NCBI GenBank assembly: GCA_045121595.1
Contig: JBGVGI010000019.1
Location: 1 to 24,627, forward strand
Source of the DNA: Fumia sp045121595
GTDB taxonomy: Bacteria > Bacillota > Clostridia > Oscillospirales > Ruminococcaceae
DNA: 24,627 nt
Direction: 5' to 3'
The notes beneath the pieces were generated by a model. That model did no database searches. It worked only from the letters and a program-made list of their open reading frames with translations, and had not been told where the DNA came from. The translations under genes were made by a program, and so were the position numbers. How positions within the stretch are numbered: the first letter of the stretch is position 1; each line of letters starts with the position of its first letter. Positions 22,760-24,627 of this stretch are shown in pieces.

Positions 22760-24499
22760 ATGGAAATGGTAAATCTTAAAATTAATAATATCCCTGTCTC
22801 TGTTGCCCCCGGGACTACAATCCTTGAAGCAGCTCGTCAGGTTGGAATTGAAATTCCTACTCTCTGCTACCTTAAAGAAATCAACGAAATCGGTGCTTGC
22901 CGTATCTGTACTGTAGAAGTTAAAGGTGCAAGAAGCCAGGTAGCAGCTTGTGTATACCCCGTAAACGAAGGTATGGAAGTATTCACAAACACTAAAAAAG
23001 TTTTGGATGCAAGAAAGAAAAACCTTGAACTCTTGCTCTCCACTCATAACAAAAAATGTCTCTCCTGTGCTAAGAGCGGTAACTGTGAATTGCAGACACT
23101 CTGTGCTGAAAACGGAATTGACAACGAAGAATCTTATGCAGGCGAAAGAATCGAATACGCTATCGATGATTCCGCAACACATATGATTCGTGATAACTCC
23201 AAATGTATCCTCTGCCGCAGATGTGTGGCTGTTTGCCGTAAATGGCAGGACGTTGGCGTTATCGGTGCTAACGAACGTGGTTTCAAAACAAACATCAGCT
23301 GTGCTTTCGAAGCTCCTTTGGGCGACAGCTCTTGTGTATCCTGTGGTCAGTGTATCGTAGCTTGTCCTACAGGTGCTTTGATGGAAAAAGATGACACACA
23401 GAAAGTTTGGGATGCTCTTAACGATCCTACTAAGACAGTTATCGTTCAGACAGCTCCTTCCATCCGTGTTACTTTGGGTGAAGCTTTCGGTATGGAAATC
23501 GGTTCCAACGTTGAAGGCAAAATGGTTGCAGCTTTGAGAAGAATCGGCTTTGACGGCGTATTTGATACAGACTTCTCTGCTGACCTTACAATTATGGAAG
23601 AAGCTAACGAATTCGTTGAACGTGTTCAGAATGGTGGCGTATTGCCTCTTATCACTTCCTGTTCTCCCGGATGGGTTAAGTACTGTGAACACTACTTCCC
23701 CGAACTCTTGCCTCACCTTTCAAGCTGTAAATCTCCTCAGCAGATGTTTGGTGCTATTGCTAAAACATGGTATGCTGAAAAGAACAACATCGATCCTAAA
23801 GACTTGTTCGTAGTAAGTGTTATGCCCTGTACAGCTAAGAAGTTCGAAATGGGCAGAGATAACCAGAATGCAGCAGGTGTTCCTGATATCGACGTTGCAT
23901 TGACAACAAGAGAACTCGCTAAGATGATCGAAAAAGCAGGTCTTAAATTTACTGCTTTGCCTGAAGAAGAATTCGACAATCCTCTCGGAACAGGTTCTGG
24001 TGCAGGTCTTATCTTCGGTGCAACAGGTGGTGTTATGGAAGCTGCTCTCCGTACAGCTAACGACTGGCTCAACGGTAAAGATATGGCTCCCGTTGAATTC
24101 AACGAAGTTCGTGGTACAAACGGCATCAAAGAAGCAACATACAACATCGCAGGTATGGACGTTAAGGTTGCAGTTTGCTCTGGTCTTTCCAATGCTAAGA
24201 AAGTTCTCAAGATGATCAAAGACGGTACAGCTGATTATCAGTTTATCGAAATTATGGCTTGTCCCGGCGGTTGTGTAAACGGCGGCGGTCAGCCTGTACA
24301 GCCTATGTCTTTGAGAAACTACACAGATCTTAAGGCAATCCGTGCAAAAGTTCTTTACGATGCTGATAAGGATATGCCTCTTCGTGAATCTCACAAGAAC
24401 CCCGAAGTTGAAATGCTCTATAATGAATATTTCGAAAAAGCAGGCTCTCATAAAGCTCATGAAGTTCTCCATACTTCGTATGTCAAGAGAGGCAAATAA
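22760..24499 (+). CDS. hydA: [FeFe] hydrogenase catalytic subunit
   Basis: A 579-aa M3-type catalytic subunit that reduces protons to H2. In order: an N-terminal [2Fe-2S] domain (CYLKEINEIGACRIC), a histidine-ligated [4Fe-4S] site (HNKKCLSCAKSGNC near 96), two [4Fe-4S] motifs (CILCRRCVAVC and CVSCGQCIVACP), then the H-cluster domain. The H-cluster domain has TSCSPGW near 298, MPCTAKKFE near 355 and MACPGGCVNGGGQ near 499. All catalytic and proton-relay residues are intact, in contrast to the sensory homologue at 17106-18440. I chose ATG 22760 over GTG 22748 because AAGGAG lies 11 bases before it and overlaps the GTG. It ends the rightward operon. Maturation genes hydEFG are not in the window. 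Confidence 0.97.
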   Translation: MEMVNLKINNIPVSVAPGTTILEAARQVGIEIPTLCYLKEINEIGACRICTVEVKGARSQVAACVYPVNEGMEVFTNTKKVLDARKKNLELLLSTHNKKCLSCAKSGNCELQTLCAENGIDNEESYAGERIEYAIDDSATHMIRDNSKCILCRRCVAVCRKWQDVGVIGANERGFKTNISCAFEAPLGDSSCVSCGQCIVACPTGALMEKDDTQKVWDALNDPTKTVIVQTAPSIRVTLGEAFGMEIGSNVEGKMVAALRRIGFDGVFDTDFSADLTIMEEANEFVERVQNGGVLPLITSCSPGWVKYCEHYFPELLPHLSSCKSPQQMFGAIAKTWYAEKNNIDPKDLFVVSVMPCTAKKFEMGRDNQNAAGVPDIDVALTTRELAKMIEKAGLKFTALPEEEFDNPLGTGSGAGLIFGATGGVMEAALRTANDWLNGKDMAPVEFNEVRGTNGIKEATYNIAGMDVKVAVCSGLSNAKKVLKMIKDGTADYQFIEIMACPGGCVNGGGQPVQPMSLRNYTDLKAIRAKVLYDADKDMPLRESHKNPEVEMLYNEYFEKAGSHKAHEVLHTSYVKRGK

Positions 24500-24510
24500 T
24501 TAAAATCAAA

Positions 24511-24542
24511 ACGGTCAGAGTTTTATACTCTGTCCGTTTTTT
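24511..24542 (+). terminator. hyd operon terminator
   Basis: An 11-base stem ACGGTCAGAGT / ACTCTGTCCGT with one mismatch and loop TTTAT, followed by six T, starts 11 bases past the hydA stop. Confidence 0.88.
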
Positions 24543-24557
24543 CAAAATCTTAATACT

Positions 24558-24627
24558 TGCCCGGAAATTCTTACAATAAATATCCACCCGCATAGCGGGT
24601 GGTTTTTCATTTTCGGGCATAGCCCTA
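24558..24627 (+). other. Nested hairpin element at the right edge (possible mobile-element end)
   Basis: An outer 10-bp stem TGCCCGGAAA (24558-24567) with TTTTCGGGCA (24610-24619, one G-T pair) encloses a perfect 8-bp hairpin CCACCCGC-ATA-GCGGGTGG (24584-24602) followed by five T. A third hairpin GGGC-ATA-GCCC (24615-24625) runs to the edge. The inner hairpin alone could be a terminator. Nested subterminal hairpins of this kind occur at ends of IS200/IS605-type elements, but no transposase is visible. Confidence 0.4.

Noticed and set aside
20966..24472. Long open frames antisense to hydB and hydA (up to 336 codons)
   Set aside because: They mirror the strong codon bias of the sense genes, have low-complexity Phe/Ser/Thr/Cys-rich translations, and lack ribosome sites and family motifs.

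Overview
The window looks like a chromosomal stretch from a low-GC, Gram-positive anaerobe of the class Clostridia, probably a gut Oscillospiraceae-type bacterium. The evidence is strong AAGGAGG-type ribosome sites, sigma-A promoters, a pth-mfd gene pair, and an NAD-linked electron-bifurcating [FeFe] hydrogenase operon with its typical clostridial satellite genes. The taxonomic call is inference; no rRNA or marker phylogeny is available here.

Left part (1-2500): the first codons of an XRE-type regulator run off the left edge behind a perfect sigma-A promoter with a 15-bp palindrome. Next come a cytoplasmic BNR-repeat sialidase-like gene and then guaA, both on the minus strand. GuaA is only the ATP-pyrophosphatase half (325 aa); no glutamine amidotransferase half is present in the window. 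The 3' end of guaA (last codons, stop, spacing and terminator) is repeated 1252 bp away on the far side of the sialidase gene, as expected if a small island entered at the guaA 3' end.

Middle part (2531-16007): a plus-strand run of class B penicillin-binding protein, pth, mfd and a GH32-like glycosidase, closed by a terminator shared with a MATE transporter. Then come an AraC regulator divergent from the MATE gene, an overlapping PHP and metallophosphoesterase pair, a second AraC regulator divergent from that pair with a 10-bp direct repeat in the shared promoter, a TfoX-like small protein, and a four-helix-bundle protein. Upstream of the last lies a 21-bp-period array of mini-hairpins whose stems vary in a compensatory way. 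A tRNA-Arg(ACG) with its own perfect promoter follows.

Right part (16078-24627): two divergent operons share a 270-bp control region. Leftward run DRTGG-type protein, RsbW-like ATPase, sensory-type [FeFe]-hydrogenase-like protein, DRTGG protein and PHP protein. Rightward run hydC, a histidine-kinase-type ATPase, a thioredoxin-fold ferredoxin, hydB and hydA. HydABC would couple NADH plus reduced ferredoxin oxidation to H2 evolution. The leftward genes look like a redox or H2 sensing and phospho-signalling module. The control region holds an extended -10 promoter butted against a 19-bp palindrome and a Rex-like site (16 of 18 consensus positions). The right edge has two terminators or hairpins that may be the start of a mobile-element end.
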